Assembly: GCA_024638765.1 (NCBI GenBank)
Contig: JAHEJT010000017.1
Span: 1-54,746 of the forward strand
Source of the DNA: Verrucomicrobiales bacterium
GTDB taxonomy: Bacteria; Verrucomicrobiota; Verrucomicrobiia; Verrucomicrobiales; DEV007
Reading direction: 5' to 3'
Length of the DNA: 54,746 bases
Shown here: one piece after another, positions 1 through 9,041 of the stretch
Position numbering within the stretch: position 1 is the stretch's first letter
Layout of the letters: every line of letters starts with the position of its first letter
Position numbers and translations under genes: made by a program
The notes under the pieces: generated by a model
Database searches by the model: none
The model's input: the letters and a program-made list of their open reading frames with translations, nothing else
Told to the model about the DNA's origin: nothing

Positions 1-1
1 C

Positions 2-82
2 TGGCTCAAGGTCGACAGCAGCGCTCCGGACGGAGATTTCACAGAAAACCGCGCCACCATAAATTTCTCGTATAATTTTTAA
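2..82 (+). CDS. C-terminal end of a probable outer-membrane beta-barrel protein (partial)
   Basis: Reading from base 2 gives 26 residues ending INFSYNF before a TAA stop; the rest lies upstream of the window. Alternating hydrophobic and polar residues with a terminal phenylalanine are the usual signature of the last strand of an outer-membrane barrel recognised by BamA. It lies 70 bases before a polysaccharide export gene, so a barrel protein of an exopolysaccharide cluster is a reasonable inference. Too little is present to name the family. Confidence 0.5.
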   Translation, partial: WLKVDSSAPDGDFTENRATINFSYNF

Positions 83-152
83 AAAGGAGTATAGTACTCG
101 ACCCCGGAGGCGCCGCCTCCACCCCCCCCTCCGCCTCAACACCACCAGCCCC

Positions 153-968
153 ATGAGTTCTCCGACCATGATGCCGCCTGGATTCGTACGTCCGGCAGCA
201 GCTCTCCTCGCCCTCTGCGTGGCATTCCTGTCTTCCGTTTCAGCCCAGTCTCCCGCCACCTCGGCGCCCTCGACTTCGGAGGGCGGCGACACCCCCGCCC
301 CCCTCGCCTCGACTTCGTCGATGGAAGTCCTCGACGAGAAACGGCCTCTGGAACACGGAGATGTCCTCGCTTTCCGCATCGTGGAGGATCGGTCCGGCCT
401 CTTCAGCCTGATCGTCACCGATTCCGGGGAAGTGGAGATTCCCTACATCGGTCGCGTCTATGCTAAAGGGAAAACCTGCAAGGCCCTGGCTTACGAAGTC
501 AAAGCGGAGCTCGAAAAGAAACATTACCAGCAAGCCACCGTCATCATCGGACTGGACTGGCTCGGCACCCGCCAGCAGGGCCGCAGCGCGGGCCCGCAAA
601 GCATTTACAGCGGCCCCCGCGTCAACGTCTGGGGCGCCGTCAACCGGGAAGGCCCCATTGCTCTGCCCACGGGCGCCGACCTCAGCGTGGCCGACGCGAT
701 TCTTGCGGCGGGCGGCTTCACCCCATTCGCCAAGCGCTCCAAGGTCAAGGTCGTCCGTCCCGTCGTGCCGGAGAATCCGGTTGCGGAGCCCGGTGAGGAG
801 GGCTTAAGTACCGCCTCTAGCGCATTTGCTTCCTTTCCGCGGAAAGCCCAGACCAGGGAATTTACCATCAACGTCAAAGACATCATGGAGAAGGGCCGTA
901 TCCAACTGGATATGATTCTTGAACCCAACGATGTGATCATCGTCGAGGAAAAGCTATTCAACTTTTAG
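153..968 (+). CDS. Polysaccharide export protein, Wza/SLBB type
   Basis: A 271-residue exported protein. After a Sec-type signal (hydrophobic core ALLALCVAFLSS, probable cleavage after SVSA) comes a polysaccharide-export domain at about residues 60-150, including the segment DSGEVEIPYIGRV, then an SLBB-like domain (NVWGAVNREGPIALP, then DAILAAGGFTPFAKRSKVKV) and a short ending with DVIIVEEK. Such proteins form the periplasmic and outer-membrane part of capsule or exopolysaccharide exporters. Unlike E. coli Wza there is no lipobox cysteine at the signal cleavage site. Two further ATGs at 168 and 171 could be the real start; the one at 153 is the longest. The tyrosine kinase gene follows 18 bases later, so the two are probably co-transcribed. 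Confidence 0.88.
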   Translation: MSSPTMMPPGFVRPAAALLALCVAFLSSVSAQSPATSAPSTSEGGDTPAPLASTSSMEVLDEKRPLEHGDVLAFRIVEDRSGLFSLIVTDSGEVEIPYIGRVYAKGKTCKALAYEVKAELEKKHYQQATVIIGLDWLGTRQQGRSAGPQSIYSGPRVNVWGAVNREGPIALPTGADLSVADAILAAGGFTPFAKRSKVKVVRPVVPENPVAEPGEEGLSTASSAFASFPRKAQTREFTINVKDIMEKGRIQLDMILEPNDVIIVEEKLFNF

Positions 969-986
969 GCCCCCGCCCTTCACCCT

Positions 987-3086
987 ATGGAAACAACGGT
1001 CAATGACAGCCAGATGACGCGGCTCGAGGTTCTCTTCAGCCTCGTGCAACGTTACAAGACGCAGCTCAAGAAGCGCTGGTGGGTGCTTCTCCTCTGCACC
1101 AGCATCGCCGTCTGCTTCCAGGCATGGAGAATATCCAATGAGCCCATCATGTACGTCTCCTTCGCCCGCATCGTCGCTGGCGATACGGTCAACCTGAACA
1201 AAAACACCCCCAGTCTGGTCAACCAACGCGAATTCTTCGGAACTCAAATGGAGCTCGTCCAAAGCGGCGAGGTGCGCCGCCGGGCGCTCGAACGCCTCGA
1301 GGCCATGCGTTCCGAACTCGAGCCCGTGCCGGTCGAAATCGAAGTCACTCGCACCCGCAACTCTTCCATTCTCAACCTCCAGTCCGTCGGCGAGGAACCG
1401 GAATACACCCAGGCTTACCTCGACGCCCTCCTCGACGAATACATGAACATCCGCAGTGAAATGCGGACGGACATGACCGATACCACCCTCAACAACATTA
1501 CCGAAGAACTGCTCCGCATGGAACAGCAGGTCAATACCGACCAAACCGAGCTCGAAACCTTTCTCGCCGACAACGACAACGACAAGATTCTCATCCTGCA
1601 GCGCGGCGAAAACCCGGCTGCGGCGCAGGTTGCCATGTACAAGGCCCGGAGAGATGCGCTCCAAACCGAATACGATCTCTACGAGCTGATGGACCTCGAC
1701 CAGACCATCGAGCGTCGCCAAAGCATTTCCGAGGAGTCTTCCTTCGACGAACTTTCCGCGCTCGCAGTCGGCACCGCCGAACGTGAATTCATCACCACTA
1801 AGCAACAATTCGCCCTCATCGAAAGCGACCTGGAAACCATGGCCCAGATCTATAAGCCGGATCACCCCCGCATGATTGAGAAACGCGAAGAGTTGCAGCG
1901 GTTTGGGGTGCTCCTTTCCATCTACCAGGAACAGAGCCTGGAAAATCTCAAGAAACAGCAGGACACCCTCGCCCTCCAAATCAAGAACCTCGAGGCCCAG
2001 ATCGAAGCTTACCAGGAGGAAGCGCTCGAGATCGACCGCCGCCTCGCCCAGCACCAGCGCATCGTGGCCAAGATCGATCACACCCGCGAGATGTACCAGG
2101 ATCTCCTCATCAGCCTGCGCGACATCGATCTCAATAAGAACCTGGCCCAGGATTCCACCACCATCATGGAGCGCGCCACCGCCTCCACGCTCCTGGAACC
2201 CCACCGCTTCGGCCCCATTCTCTCCGGGCTCGGAGTCGGCGTCGTCCTCGGTATCGGCATTCTCATCCTCGTCGATCGCCTCGACGACCGCATGAATACC
2301 CTCGCCGAATTCCAGACGCACTTCAGCGAAGACGTCCTCGGTCACATCCCGCTCCAGAGCGAAAAGGACGGCACCCCCATCCTTCAGCCCGACGACGAAC
2401 GCCACGTCTTCGCAGAATCTTACCGCAACCTTCGCTCCTCCATTCTCTTCAAGCAGTGGGGCAAGGAACCGCCCAAGATCATCTGCCTCACCAGTGCCGT
2501 CCCTTCGGAGGGTAAAACCACCACCGCTTCCAATCTTGCGCTCACCATGGCGACCGCCGGCGCCAAAGTGCTCCTCGTCGACTGCGACCTCCGCCGCGGA
2601 TCCATGCACGATACCTTCGAAGTCGATAACAACCCCGGCATGGGCGAAATCCTCACCGAGCAGAATCGCTGGGAAGATGCCGTCGTCGCCACCAAGACGC
2701 CTAATCTCTTTTTTATCCCGCGCGGCGAACATCTCTCCCAAACCTCGGAATACCTGCTCTCCTCCATTACGCCGGTCTTCCTCAAGGAAGCGCGGGAACA
2801 ATACGACTACGTCATCATCGACAGCGCGCCCATCATGGCGGCAGACGATACCACCAGCCTCGCGCCTTACGTGGACACCGTCGTTTTCGTCGTCAAGCTG
2901 TCGTCAACACCGGCCCGCCTCGTCGGTCAATCACTGGATCAGCTCTACGACCGCCAGGTCAACGTGGGTGGAGTCGTGCTTAACCAGATGAATACCCAGA
3001 TGCGCGACTACAACTACTACAACTATTACTCGTATTACTCGCACCACGGGTATCTGGATTACTACACCGCCAAGCCCAAGGCGTGA
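987..3086 (+). CDS. Wzc-like polysaccharide co-polymerase and tyrosine autokinase
   Basis: A 699-residue inner-membrane protein. The first membrane segment is at about residues 34-50 (WWVLLLCTSIAVC). A long periplasmic coiled coil follows at about 150-400, then a second membrane segment at about 407-428 (LSGLGVGVVLGIGILILV). The cytoplasmic BY-kinase domain has Walker A SAVPSEGKTTTASN near 505, Walker A' LLVDCDLRRG near 530 and Walker B YVIIDSAPIM near 610. The C-terminus is a tyrosine cluster (about 672-695) of the kind that is autophosphorylated to control chain length. Length and order match the fused Gram-negative Wzc type. It lies just downstream of the export protein and converges on a glycosyltransferase. 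Confidence 0.92.
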   Translation: METTVNDSQMTRLEVLFSLVQRYKTQLKKRWWVLLLCTSIAVCFQAWRISNEPIMYVSFARIVAGDTVNLNKNTPSLVNQREFFGTQMELVQSGEVRRRALERLEAMRSELEPVPVEIEVTRTRNSSILNLQSVGEEPEYTQAYLDALLDEYMNIRSEMRTDMTDTTLNNITEELLRMEQQVNTDQTELETFLADNDNDKILILQRGENPAAAQVAMYKARRDALQTEYDLYELMDLDQTIERRQSISEESSFDELSALAVGTAEREFITTKQQFALIESDLETMAQIYKPDHPRMIEKREELQRFGVLLSIYQEQSLENLKKQQDTLALQIKNLEAQIEAYQEEALEIDRRLAQHQRIVAKIDHTREMYQDLLISLRDIDLNKNLAQDSTTIMERATASTLLEPHRFGPILSGLGVGVVLGIGILILVDRLDDRMNTLAEFQTHFSEDVLGHIPLQSEKDGTPILQPDDERHVFAESYRNLRSSILFKQWGKEPPKIICLTSAVPSEGKTTTASNLALTMATAGAKVLLVDCDLRRGSMHDTFEVDNNPGMGEILTEQNRWEDAVVATKTPNLFFIPRGEHLSQTSEYLLSSITPVFLKEAREQYDYVIIDSAPIMAADDTTSLAPYVDTVVFVVKLSSTPARLVGQSLDQLYDRQVNVGGVVLNQMNTQMRDYNYYNYYSYYSHHGYLDYYTAKPKA

Positions 3087-3164
3087 GTAGACGAATTGCC
3101 GAACCATCACTGCCGCGGAAATTCCGCTCGACGAGATGGTTGCTTGATACCGGCCATTTCCGGA

Positions 3165-4346
3165 TTATCTCCGGGAATCCTCCGCCAGATCTCGATAGAG
3201 TTGGACGTATCTGGAAGCCAGCACCCCCATTTCAAGCTTCTCGAAAACATAGGCCCGGCTGCGAATTCCACGCTCTTGCAGGGCTTTCAGATCGCAGGTT
3301 TGCTCTTCGAGAACACGGGCGATTTCTTCGGGGTCCTGGTCCACGATGATGGCTCCTGCTTCTTCCAGTTGAGGCCAAATATCCACGCCGCTTGTGGTCA
3401 CCACCTGGGTTGCGCAAGCCATCGCCTCGAGAAAAACGAGGCCATAGTTCTCCTGGCTGGTCGGCAAGACGAAAACATCCGCCCACTGAAAAAGTGAGGC
3501 TTTCAGAGGCCCGCCAACCATTCCCACCAAACGCACGCGATCCTCTAAAGCGAGTTTACCGATCAATTCATTCACTTTTTCGACATAGCTCTGAGAACCG
3601 GTCCCCGCGATCGCAAGTTTGCAGAAGATGCCTCTCTCTCGCAGCAAGACAAACGCCTTGAGAAGGCACTCCAGTCCTTTCTTCGGATGGATCCTGCTCA
3701 AGAAAAGAATCGTTGGCACGTCTCCCTGCAACCAGGGAATCTCCACAAGGGCCACATCCTCGCCCGGCAACTCCTTGTAAGGGGAGAGATCCACAACCAG
3801 CGGCAATACTTGCCAGCGGGCCCGCGGCGCCCGGCGAGCGGCCTGCTCCTTTTCCAATTCGGCGGTGCAGTGCACACAGGAGGCATTCTCGAGGAAACGA
3901 CGTCCGCGCCAAGCCAGGTAGAGTCGCTTCTTCCATCGCTTCTGCTGCATCGGCCAGTCGTCCAGCATACCATGCAGGGTCACCGCATAAGGAACCCCGG
4001 CTTCGCGGGCCATCGCCGCCAGCGGGATATTGGTGGGATACCACGGCGAATGGAGGTGCAAAACGTCCGCTTCCCGCAGAGCTCGCCCCAGCTGAGACTT
4101 CGCCAGCGAGGGGACGCGCGCACCACTGAATTCAACCTCCTGGACTCTCGGATTCCCGAGTGAATCCCGGATCCAGTGCGACGGGCAGTCCTCTGCGTCA
4201 TGCGTCAGCAGGGTTACGGAGACCCCTTTTCCCACGAGACCGTTGATCAGGTCGATGACGGAGCGCACGACTCCCCCCTCGTCCAGGCGGATGCGCGGCA
4301 GGTAGTGCACGCAACTGAGAAGATCTGCTTTTCTGGAAACCTCCAT
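3165..4346 (-). CDS. Glycosyltransferase family 4 (GT-B fold)
   Basis: A 393-residue cytoplasmic glycosyltransferase. The N-terminal half carries the glycine-rich acceptor region (LDEGGVVRSVIDLINGL, HLHSPWYPTNIPLA, VTLHGMLDDW). The C-terminal half holds the nucleotide-sugar domain, with LSRIHPKKGLECLLKAF and the E-x7-E motif in ENYGLVFLE, followed by EAMACATQVV. Family members transfer a sugar from an activated nucleotide donor during lipopolysaccharide, capsule or exopolysaccharide assembly. Its place beside the export and co-polymerase genes suggests it helps build the same polymer, although it is transcribed towards them. Donor and acceptor cannot be told from sequence. Confidence 0.9.
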   Translation of the reverse strand: MEVSRKADLLSCVHYLPRIRLDEGGVVRSVIDLINGLVGKGVSVTLLTHDAEDCPSHWIRDSLGNPRVQEVEFSGARVPSLAKSQLGRALREADVLHLHSPWYPTNIPLAAMAREAGVPYAVTLHGMLDDWPMQQKRWKKRLYLAWRGRRFLENASCVHCTAELEKEQAARRAPRARWQVLPLVVDLSPYKELPGEDVALVEIPWLQGDVPTILFLSRIHPKKGLECLLKAFVLLRERGIFCKLAIAGTGSQSYVEKVNELIGKLALEDRVRLVGMVGGPLKASLFQWADVFVLPTSQENYGLVFLEAMACATQVVTTSGVDIWPQLEEAGAIIVDQDPEEIARVLEEQTCDLKALQERGIRSRAYVFEKLEMGVLASRYVQLYRDLAEDSRR

Positions 4347-4611
4347 GGTTGGGCCGGGGCGGGCGACATCTTTTCGTCAAGGGAGGCGAGGAAGCAACAG
4401 GCAATTTCCCCGGAAAATCTTTATAAATTCCATAATTATTGTAATTAACCCTTTATTTTTGCTTTTTTTTGTGTAAATTATGGAAAATATAAACATCCGT
4501 CTCGCGCCTCTTCCCCGTCAAAAACCTCACCCGCGGCGGCGCCCCATTTCCTTCAAGCTTCCCGCTCCAGCCGTCCACTCTCTCCCGCGCGCCCCGCCCG
4601 AAATCAACACA
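4347..4611. promoter_or_regulatory. AT-rich divergent intergenic region
   Basis: This gap separates the divergent glycosyltransferase and the small coiled-coil gene. Bases 4420-4490 are far more AT-rich than the surroundings (TATAAATTCCATAATTATTG, then TTTATTTTTGC and a run of eight T). That fits promoters for both directions, but no clear -35/-10 pair can be assigned by eye. An open frame continues upstream of the coiled-coil gene to 4480, but its residues are proline- and arginine-rich and look non-coding. Confidence 0.3.
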
Positions 4612-4962
4612 ATGAGCACCTTCACTGAAGACAGCACCGATCATCTCGAATGCCTCTTCGAATCCATCCCCGGCGAGCCCGGCACGGAGCTGGACCAGAG
4701 GCTCGAGCGCCTCGAGAAATCCATCGAGAACTACGCCAGTAAGCTCGATCGCGACATCCTCAACCGCCTCCAGTCCCTGGAAGATCTTCTCGATCTCCAA
4801 ATCACCAACGCGCGCACCGACATCGCCCGCGAGGCCTCGGAACGCCGCGAGCAATTCGCCGCCCTCGCCACCACAATCTCGCGTAAAATCGATCGCCTCC
4901 AGCGTTGCGCAGAACGCCTCCAGCAAGAAGACGCTGGGGAATCGACCGGGGATTCTGAGTAA
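4612..4962 (+). CDS. Small predicted coiled-coil protein
   Basis: A 116-residue acidic, soluble protein. The ATG at 4612 is chosen because the in-frame extension back to 4480 is unlike protein. Residues about 20-105 form heptad-rich helix (LDQRLERLEKSIENYASKLD, ILNRLQSLEDLL, SRKIDRLQRCAERLQQ). There is no signal peptide, membrane segment or catalytic motif. No family is recognised. It could be a small structural or adaptor protein, and its place next to the exopolysaccharide genes may be incidental. Confidence 0.65.
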   Translation: MSTFTEDSTDHLECLFESIPGEPGTELDQRLERLEKSIENYASKLDRDILNRLQSLEDLLDLQITNARTDIAREASERREQFAALATTISRKIDRLQRCAERLQQEDAGESTGDSE

Positions 4963-5259
4963 ACCCCAGGCCGGCCGCGCGTGCCCGCCCCGGAGCGCAA
5001 CAACGGGCTTTTCCTCCTCCCCCAACCGCTGTAGCGACGCTTCCCGCGCGGTCTTCCGATCTACGCCCGCTCCATTTTCCCGGGACTTACGGATACCGTC
5101 TCTTCTTCTCGTTTCGCTTGCGCTCTCCTGGACCTTTCCACTCCCATCGCCGGCCCGATAAGCCGTAACACTGCCTGCGCGGTAGCGCGCAAAGTGATCG
5201 CGAAGCGAACTTGCAGAGCCCCGCGAAGTGGGGATAAATAACCAATAACGAAGACCCCC
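4963..5259. other. Intergenic stretch with no identified element
   Basis: About 300 bases without a convincing gene. Near its end is GATAAATAACCAATAACGAA, which resembles the ATAACCAATAACTGATAACT repeat at 9010-9041 and may be a degenerate copy. Open frames crossing it from the reverse strand are antisense artefacts rich in arginine and serine. No clear promoter or terminator was seen. Confidence 0.35.
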
Positions 5260-5712
5260 TTGATCACCCGCCAAAAAGCATCTCCCATCGTCGACTTCAG
5301 CCTCCTCCTCTTCCGCCTGGGATGCGGACTCCTGCTTCTCCTCTCGCACGGCTGGTCGAACGCGGTCGAGGCCTGGAATTACGTCTGGAAAGATCAGCCC
5401 TGGTCCTTCATCGACCAGCTCGCCGCAGCCGACTATCCCTTCCCCGTGCTTCTTGCCAGCGGTGCAGCCGCCATCTGCGCAGTGCTCCCCGCCAGCATCG
5501 TTCTCGGTTTCCTCACCCGCATCTGCTCCGGCTTGATTCTTATCGTCCTGGTCATGGCCCTGGTCGCCGGCTCGCAGCTCGGTGCCGCCGGCCAAGAGGA
5601 ATTAATCCTCCTCTACATCCTCGCATTCGGCCTGCTCTTCCTGCAGGGCGGGGGTGCCTTCGGCATCGATTCTCTCTTCTACCGCAAAAAGCGATCCCGC
5701 CAGGCCCTCTGA
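5260..5712 (+). CDS. DoxX-family small integral membrane protein
   Basis: A 150-residue protein with four predicted membrane helices: about residues 14-30 (FSLLLFRLGCGLLLLL), 63-83 (PVLLASGAAAICAVLPASIV), 88-105 (RICSGLILIVLVMALVAG) and 113-130 (LILLYILAFGLLFLQGG). Topology, size and the early FRLGCGLLLLLSHGW segment fit the DoxX/SURF4-like group. The biochemical role of most members is unsettled; some act with thiol or redox stress systems. The start is TTG at 5260 with no clear ribosome binding site, so the exact N-terminus is uncertain. It converges on the EamA transporter with a 14-base gap. Confidence 0.72.
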   Translation: MITRQKASPIVDFSLLLFRLGCGLLLLLSHGWSNAVEAWNYVWKDQPWSFIDQLAAADYPFPVLLASGAAAICAVLPASIVLGFLTRICSGLILIVLVMALVAGSQLGAAGQEELILLYILAFGLLFLQGGGAFGIDSLFYRKKRSRQAL

Positions 5713-5726
5713 GGCGGATCGCGCGC

Positions 5727-6626
5727 TTACTCGACTCTCGCGCGCACCGCGATGAGGACGCCCACCACCATCAGCACGCTGGCAATGTAAAAGGTCCATC
5801 CCGGCTTTTCATTGAAGATCCAGTAAGCCATCACGCCCGCAAAAATGAACTGGGCCTGGTTGAAGATACCCACCACTTGGCCGCGCTGATGCTTGAGCGC
5901 CGCATTCACCAGGCTGTGCCCCAAGACCGTCGGCACCAGGATCAACCCCGCCACCCAGGCCCACTCCATTCCCGCGGGTAAAACCATTCGCTCTCCGCGA
6001 TCGATCCATACCGCCACCACCATGCAGATAACGCCGGCGACATAATACAGGGGCACCACGTAGAGCCACACACTCGGAAAAAACCGCATGTTGAGTCTGC
6101 CGAATGCAAAGTAAATCGCCAGCAACAACATCGACAGGATGCAAATGAGGTCTCCCTTCAAGGATTCCGGTCCTACCCGGTAATCTCCCACCCCCATCAC
6201 CGCCAGCCCCGCCATCGCCACCAGGGTCCCCACCGCTTCGCTCGCCCGCAACTTCTCTTTCACCATGACAAAGAGAAAGAATGGCAACACCACTGGAACC
6301 ATGTTTACCGCCAGGGTGGCGTTCGCGGAATATGTCAGGCGCAGTCCCACCACCCAACTGATGAAGTGCAGTGCCAGCGCCAGGCCGGGAAGCAGGCAAT
6401 ACCTCAGGCTGCGCGGGGAAAAGGTTTCCCGGTGCCGGCGCCACCGGCTCACGAACAGCGGCGTCATCAGCAGGGCCGCCCCCACCAGCCGGTATCCGGA
6501 AACCGCCGCCGGCGATAAGGCGCTCTTTTTCAGAAAAATGATCGCCGTCGACATGCAGAAGACAGCGAACAGCAGCATCGCTGTGCCTCCGATGCCCCGG
6601 CGGTCTTTCTGCGCTTCCTCAATCAT
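5727..6626 (-). CDS. EamA/DMT-superfamily permease
   Basis: A 299-residue inner-membrane protein with ten hydrophobic segments arranged as two EamA repeats (about residues 13-140 and 155-295). Early segments include AMLLFAVFCMSTAIIFLKK and SGYRLVGAALLMTPLFV. The second repeat ends GVMAYWIFNEKPGWTFYIAS, the typical final element of EamA proteins. Members export or exchange metabolites such as amino acids and purines. The substrate cannot be predicted here. Convergent with the DoxX-like gene and divergent from the helicase gene. Confidence 0.88.
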   Translation of the reverse strand: MIEEAQKDRRGIGGTAMLLFAVFCMSTAIIFLKKSALSPAAVSGYRLVGAALLMTPLFVSRWRRHRETFSPRSLRYCLLPGLALALHFISWVVGLRLTYSANATLAVNMVPVVLPFFLFVMVKEKLRASEAVGTLVAMAGLAVMGVGDYRVGPESLKGDLICILSMLLLAIYFAFGRLNMRFFPSVWLYVVPLYYVAGVICMVVAVWIDRGERMVLPAGMEWAWVAGLILVPTVLGHSLVNAALKHQRGQVVGIFNQAQFIFAGVMAYWIFNEKPGWTFYIASVLMVVGVLIAVRARVE

Positions 6627-6797
6627 CTCTCTCCCGGCATCCGGAGGCCGGAGGCATTTGTCTCAAAAAACCGCTCCGCCACAACCCAAAAGGGAAACTA
6701 AGCCTTGCAATCGGGCGGGTTGGCGGTATTGGAATCAAGGAGCAACAAAAGCTCCAGTCCTCTTCCCCCGCACTCCATTGCCCCCCTCCTGCCCTTC

Positions 6798-8000
6798 ATG
6801 ACTTCTTTCGCTGATCTGGGACTGGCCGAAACGGCCCTCCGCGGTGTGCAGGACGCGGGATTCGAAACGCCTACCCCTATCCAGGCCCAGGCAATCCCCG
6901 CCATTCTCGAGGGGAAAGACGTCATTGGCGGTTCCCAGACCGGCACCGGGAAGACCGCCGCCTTCGCCCTCCCCATCATCACCAAGCTGCAGCAGCACGG
7001 GAAACTCCGCTGCCTGATTCTGGAACCCGTGCGCGAACTGGCCGCCCAAGTGGCCGAACATTTCGAACTCCTCGGCAAGCATTCCGATCTCCGGAGCACC
7101 CTGATCCATGGCGGAGTCGGTTACGGCAAGCAAATCGACGATCTCAAGAAGGGGGTCGACATTATCATCGCCACCCCCGGCCGGCTCCTCGATCACATGG
7201 GACGCGGCGCGATTTCCCTGGATACCGTCGATGTCCTCGTCCTCGATGAAGTTGATCGCATGCTGGACATGGGGTTTCTGCCCGATGTCCGCAAGATCAT
7301 CAACAAGTGCCCCCAGGACCGGCAGACCCTTTTCTTTTCTGCAACCATTCCTCCCGCCATCCAATCGTTCGCCGAATGGGCTCTGCGCGATCCTTTCGAA
7401 ATCGAAATCGGCCGGCGCGCTTCCGTGGCCGAAACCATCAATCACGCTTTCTATCCCGTGGCTTCTGAGCAACGGGATGAACTTATTATGACGCTGCTCG
7501 AACGCACCGACTTTCAAAGCGTCATGATCTTCACGCGCACGAAGCGGGAGGCCGATTCCCTCACCAGCCAGATCAAGAAAATCCATCCCCAGAGAGTAAC
7601 CACCCTTCACTCGGATATTCCGCAGCGGGAACGCACCAAGGCTCTCACCGGCTTCCGGGAAGGCCGCTACGATATCATCATCGCGACGGATCTCGCGGCG
7701 CGGGGTCTCGATATCAGTGGAGTCACCCACGTTATCAATTACCGCGTCCCGGAAAATGCCGAGGATTACGTCCACCGCATCGGCCGCACCGGCCGCGCCG
7801 AGGCCGAGGGCGACGCCTTCACTCTCCTTTCCGCGGATGAACTGCCCTTCGCCAATGCCATTGAGCGCTTTATCGAAGCCAAGATCGAGCGGCGTAAGCT
7901 CGAAAACTTCAATTACACCTACACGACCCTCATCGACGACAGACCCCCGGTCGGCAGGGCTTCCCGCCGCCCGAAAATGTTCGGAAGACGCCGCCGCTGA
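6798..8000 (+). CDS. DEAD-box ATP-dependent RNA helicase (RhlE-like)
   Basis: A 400-residue helicase starting at MTSFADLGL; the in-frame extension to 6705 is not protein-like. Motifs in order: Q motif TPTPIQAQAIP, Walker A SQTGTGKTAAFALP, Ia PVRELAAQV, GG and TPGRLLD, motif II DEVD (the common form is DEAD), SAT, then in the second RecA domain IFTRTKREAD, ATDLAARGLDI and HRIGRTGRAEAEG. The short arginine-rich C-terminus (RRPKMFGRRRR) probably helps RNA binding. Such helicases remodel RNA in ribosome assembly or mRNA decay. ruvC follows 44 bases later on the same strand. Confidence 0.93.
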   Translation: MTSFADLGLAETALRGVQDAGFETPTPIQAQAIPAILEGKDVIGGSQTGTGKTAAFALPIITKLQQHGKLRCLILEPVRELAAQVAEHFELLGKHSDLRSTLIHGGVGYGKQIDDLKKGVDIIIATPGRLLDHMGRGAISLDTVDVLVLDEVDRMLDMGFLPDVRKIINKCPQDRQTLFFSATIPPAIQSFAEWALRDPFEIEIGRRASVAETINHAFYPVASEQRDELIMTLLERTDFQSVMIFTRTKREADSLTSQIKKIHPQRVTTLHSDIPQRERTKALTGFREGRYDIIIATDLAARGLDISGVTHVINYRVPENAEDYVHRIGRTGRAEAEGDAFTLLSADELPFANAIERFIEAKIERRKLENFNYTYTTLIDDRPPVGRASRRPKMFGRRRR

Positions 8001-8044
8001 CTACTCGCCCCTCGCCCTCGCCACTCGAAAAGAGGCCTCCCGGC

Positions 8045-8560
8045 ATGCGCGTCCTCTCCATAGACCCGGCCCTGCGAAACACCGGCTTCGCGGTCATCGA
8101 AAAACTTTCCGGCGATCCTGATCCTCCTTTCCAGACGCTCGTCTACGGCGTCATCAAGAATGCGCCCAAGATCAAACAGTCCGGCTGTCTGGTCCACATC
8201 CGGGAACAACTCGACGACGTCATCCGCGAGCACCGGCCGGAAATCTGTGCCATCGAATCGGTCATTTACGTGCAAAGCTTTCAAACCGCGATCACCATGG
8301 GCGCAGCCCGCGCCGCCGCTCTCATCGCCGCCGGGGAACACGGACTTCCCATCTACGAATACGCGCCGAAACGCGTCAAGCAGGCCGTAGTCGGAAAGGG
8401 CGCCGCCGACAAGCAGCAGGTCGCCTTCATGATGCGCTCCATCCTTCGCCTCACGGAAACACCCGACCCCGACGCCGCGGACGCTCTCGCCATCGGAGTC
8501 ACTCACTTCTACGCCTCCGAACGCGACCCCGCCCTTGCCCAGGACGTCAAAGAAGTGTGA
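8045..8560 (+). CDS. ruvC: Crossover junction endodeoxyribonuclease RuvC
   Basis: A 171-residue Holliday-junction resolvase. The four acidic active-site residues expected of RuvC are visible: D7 (LSIDPALRNTGFAV), E71 (CAIESVIYVQSFQTA) and D143/D146 in DPDAADALAI near the end. The helix MGAARAAALIAA and YAPKRVKQAVVGKGAADKQQV are typical of the RNase H-like fold of the family. It would cut four-way junctions delivered by RuvAB. No ruvA or ruvB lies nearby, so the operon seen in many bacteria is split here. Start ATG at 8045 directly precedes the catalytic strand. Confidence 0.95.
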   Translation: MRVLSIDPALRNTGFAVIEKLSGDPDPPFQTLVYGVIKNAPKIKQSGCLVHIREQLDDVIREHRPEICAIESVIYVQSFQTAITMGAARAAALIAAGEHGLPIYEYAPKRVKQAVVGKGAADKQQVAFMMRSILRLTETPDPDAADALAIGVTHFYASERDPALAQDVKEV

Positions 8561-8735
8561 CTGGAATCTCTGTCTTGCATCCCCGTTTCGAAGAGCGGTA
8601 TCCAGTATTCAATCATCAGAACGGTGAACTAAGAGCTCTTCGACCTTCCCTGATTCGGTCGCGACTGCTATAACCCTTTACCCATCTTCCGTCTTCCATT
8701 TTCTATCTTGCCTCTCCGACCATGCCTCACCTTCT

Positions 8736-8942
8736 GTCATCCCGAGCGAAGTCGAGGGATCTCTCTCCCCTCTCTAAATTTTCTTAAGCTTTAAAATGAC
8801 AGTGTGATGTATCGACGTGGCGGTGGAATCGGATCGTCTCCTGCGTGGGATAATCTCGGGAATCTGTGACCATACGAAATCTCCCGCATGCGCGAAATCC
8901 GTGGACCTTGAGGGGGATCCCTCGACTTCGCTCGGGATGACA
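8736..8942. repeat. Inverted pair of dispersed repeat A (MITE-like arrangement)
   Basis: Bases 8736-8767 read GTCATCCCGAGCGAAGTCGA followed by GGGATCTC. Bases 8912-8942 carry its reverse complement, ending CTCGCTTCGGG-type sequence as GACTTCGCTCGGGATGACA. The two arms enclose about 145 bases of moderately AT-rich unique sequence. A third copy, in the same orientation as the second, is at 20068-20099, and a degenerate copy is at 13443-13464. This wide spacing in opposite orientations recalls a small non-autonomous element, but no target duplication is evident. Confidence 0.7.
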
Positions 8943-9009
8943 CCATAGATAAGCAAACCGCCACGTTCGTCGGTATCTTTGATGATAGGTCCCCCCAACC
9001 TGCCGCCCC

Positions 9010-9041
9010 GATAACCAATAACTGATAACTGATAACTGATA
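9010..9041 (+). repeat. ATAACTGAT tandem repeat (family C)
   Basis: The sequence reads ATAACCAATAACTGATAACT followed by GATAACTGAT, about four units of ten bases. It ends 11 bases before the lipB start codon. An inverted-orientation relative lies at 19977-20008, just before the ABC ATPase start, so both copies sit immediately upstream of a gene. Confidence 0.7.

Noticed and set aside
80-90. AAAAAGGAG as a ribosome binding site for a leader gene
   Set aside because: No start codon at a suitable distance opens a frame; the next real start is at 153.
954-2801. Long reverse-strand open frame (615 codons) opposite the tyrosine kinase gene
   Set aside because: It mirrors the codon pattern of the sense gene, has no domain and is rich in Gly/Glu/Val. 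Similar antisense frames occur at 16386-17684, 23081-24319, 39877-41664 and 41887-43725. GC-rich third positions explain them.
3083-3497. Forward frames opposite the glycosyltransferase gene
   Set aside because: Antisense to a clear GT4 gene and without domains.
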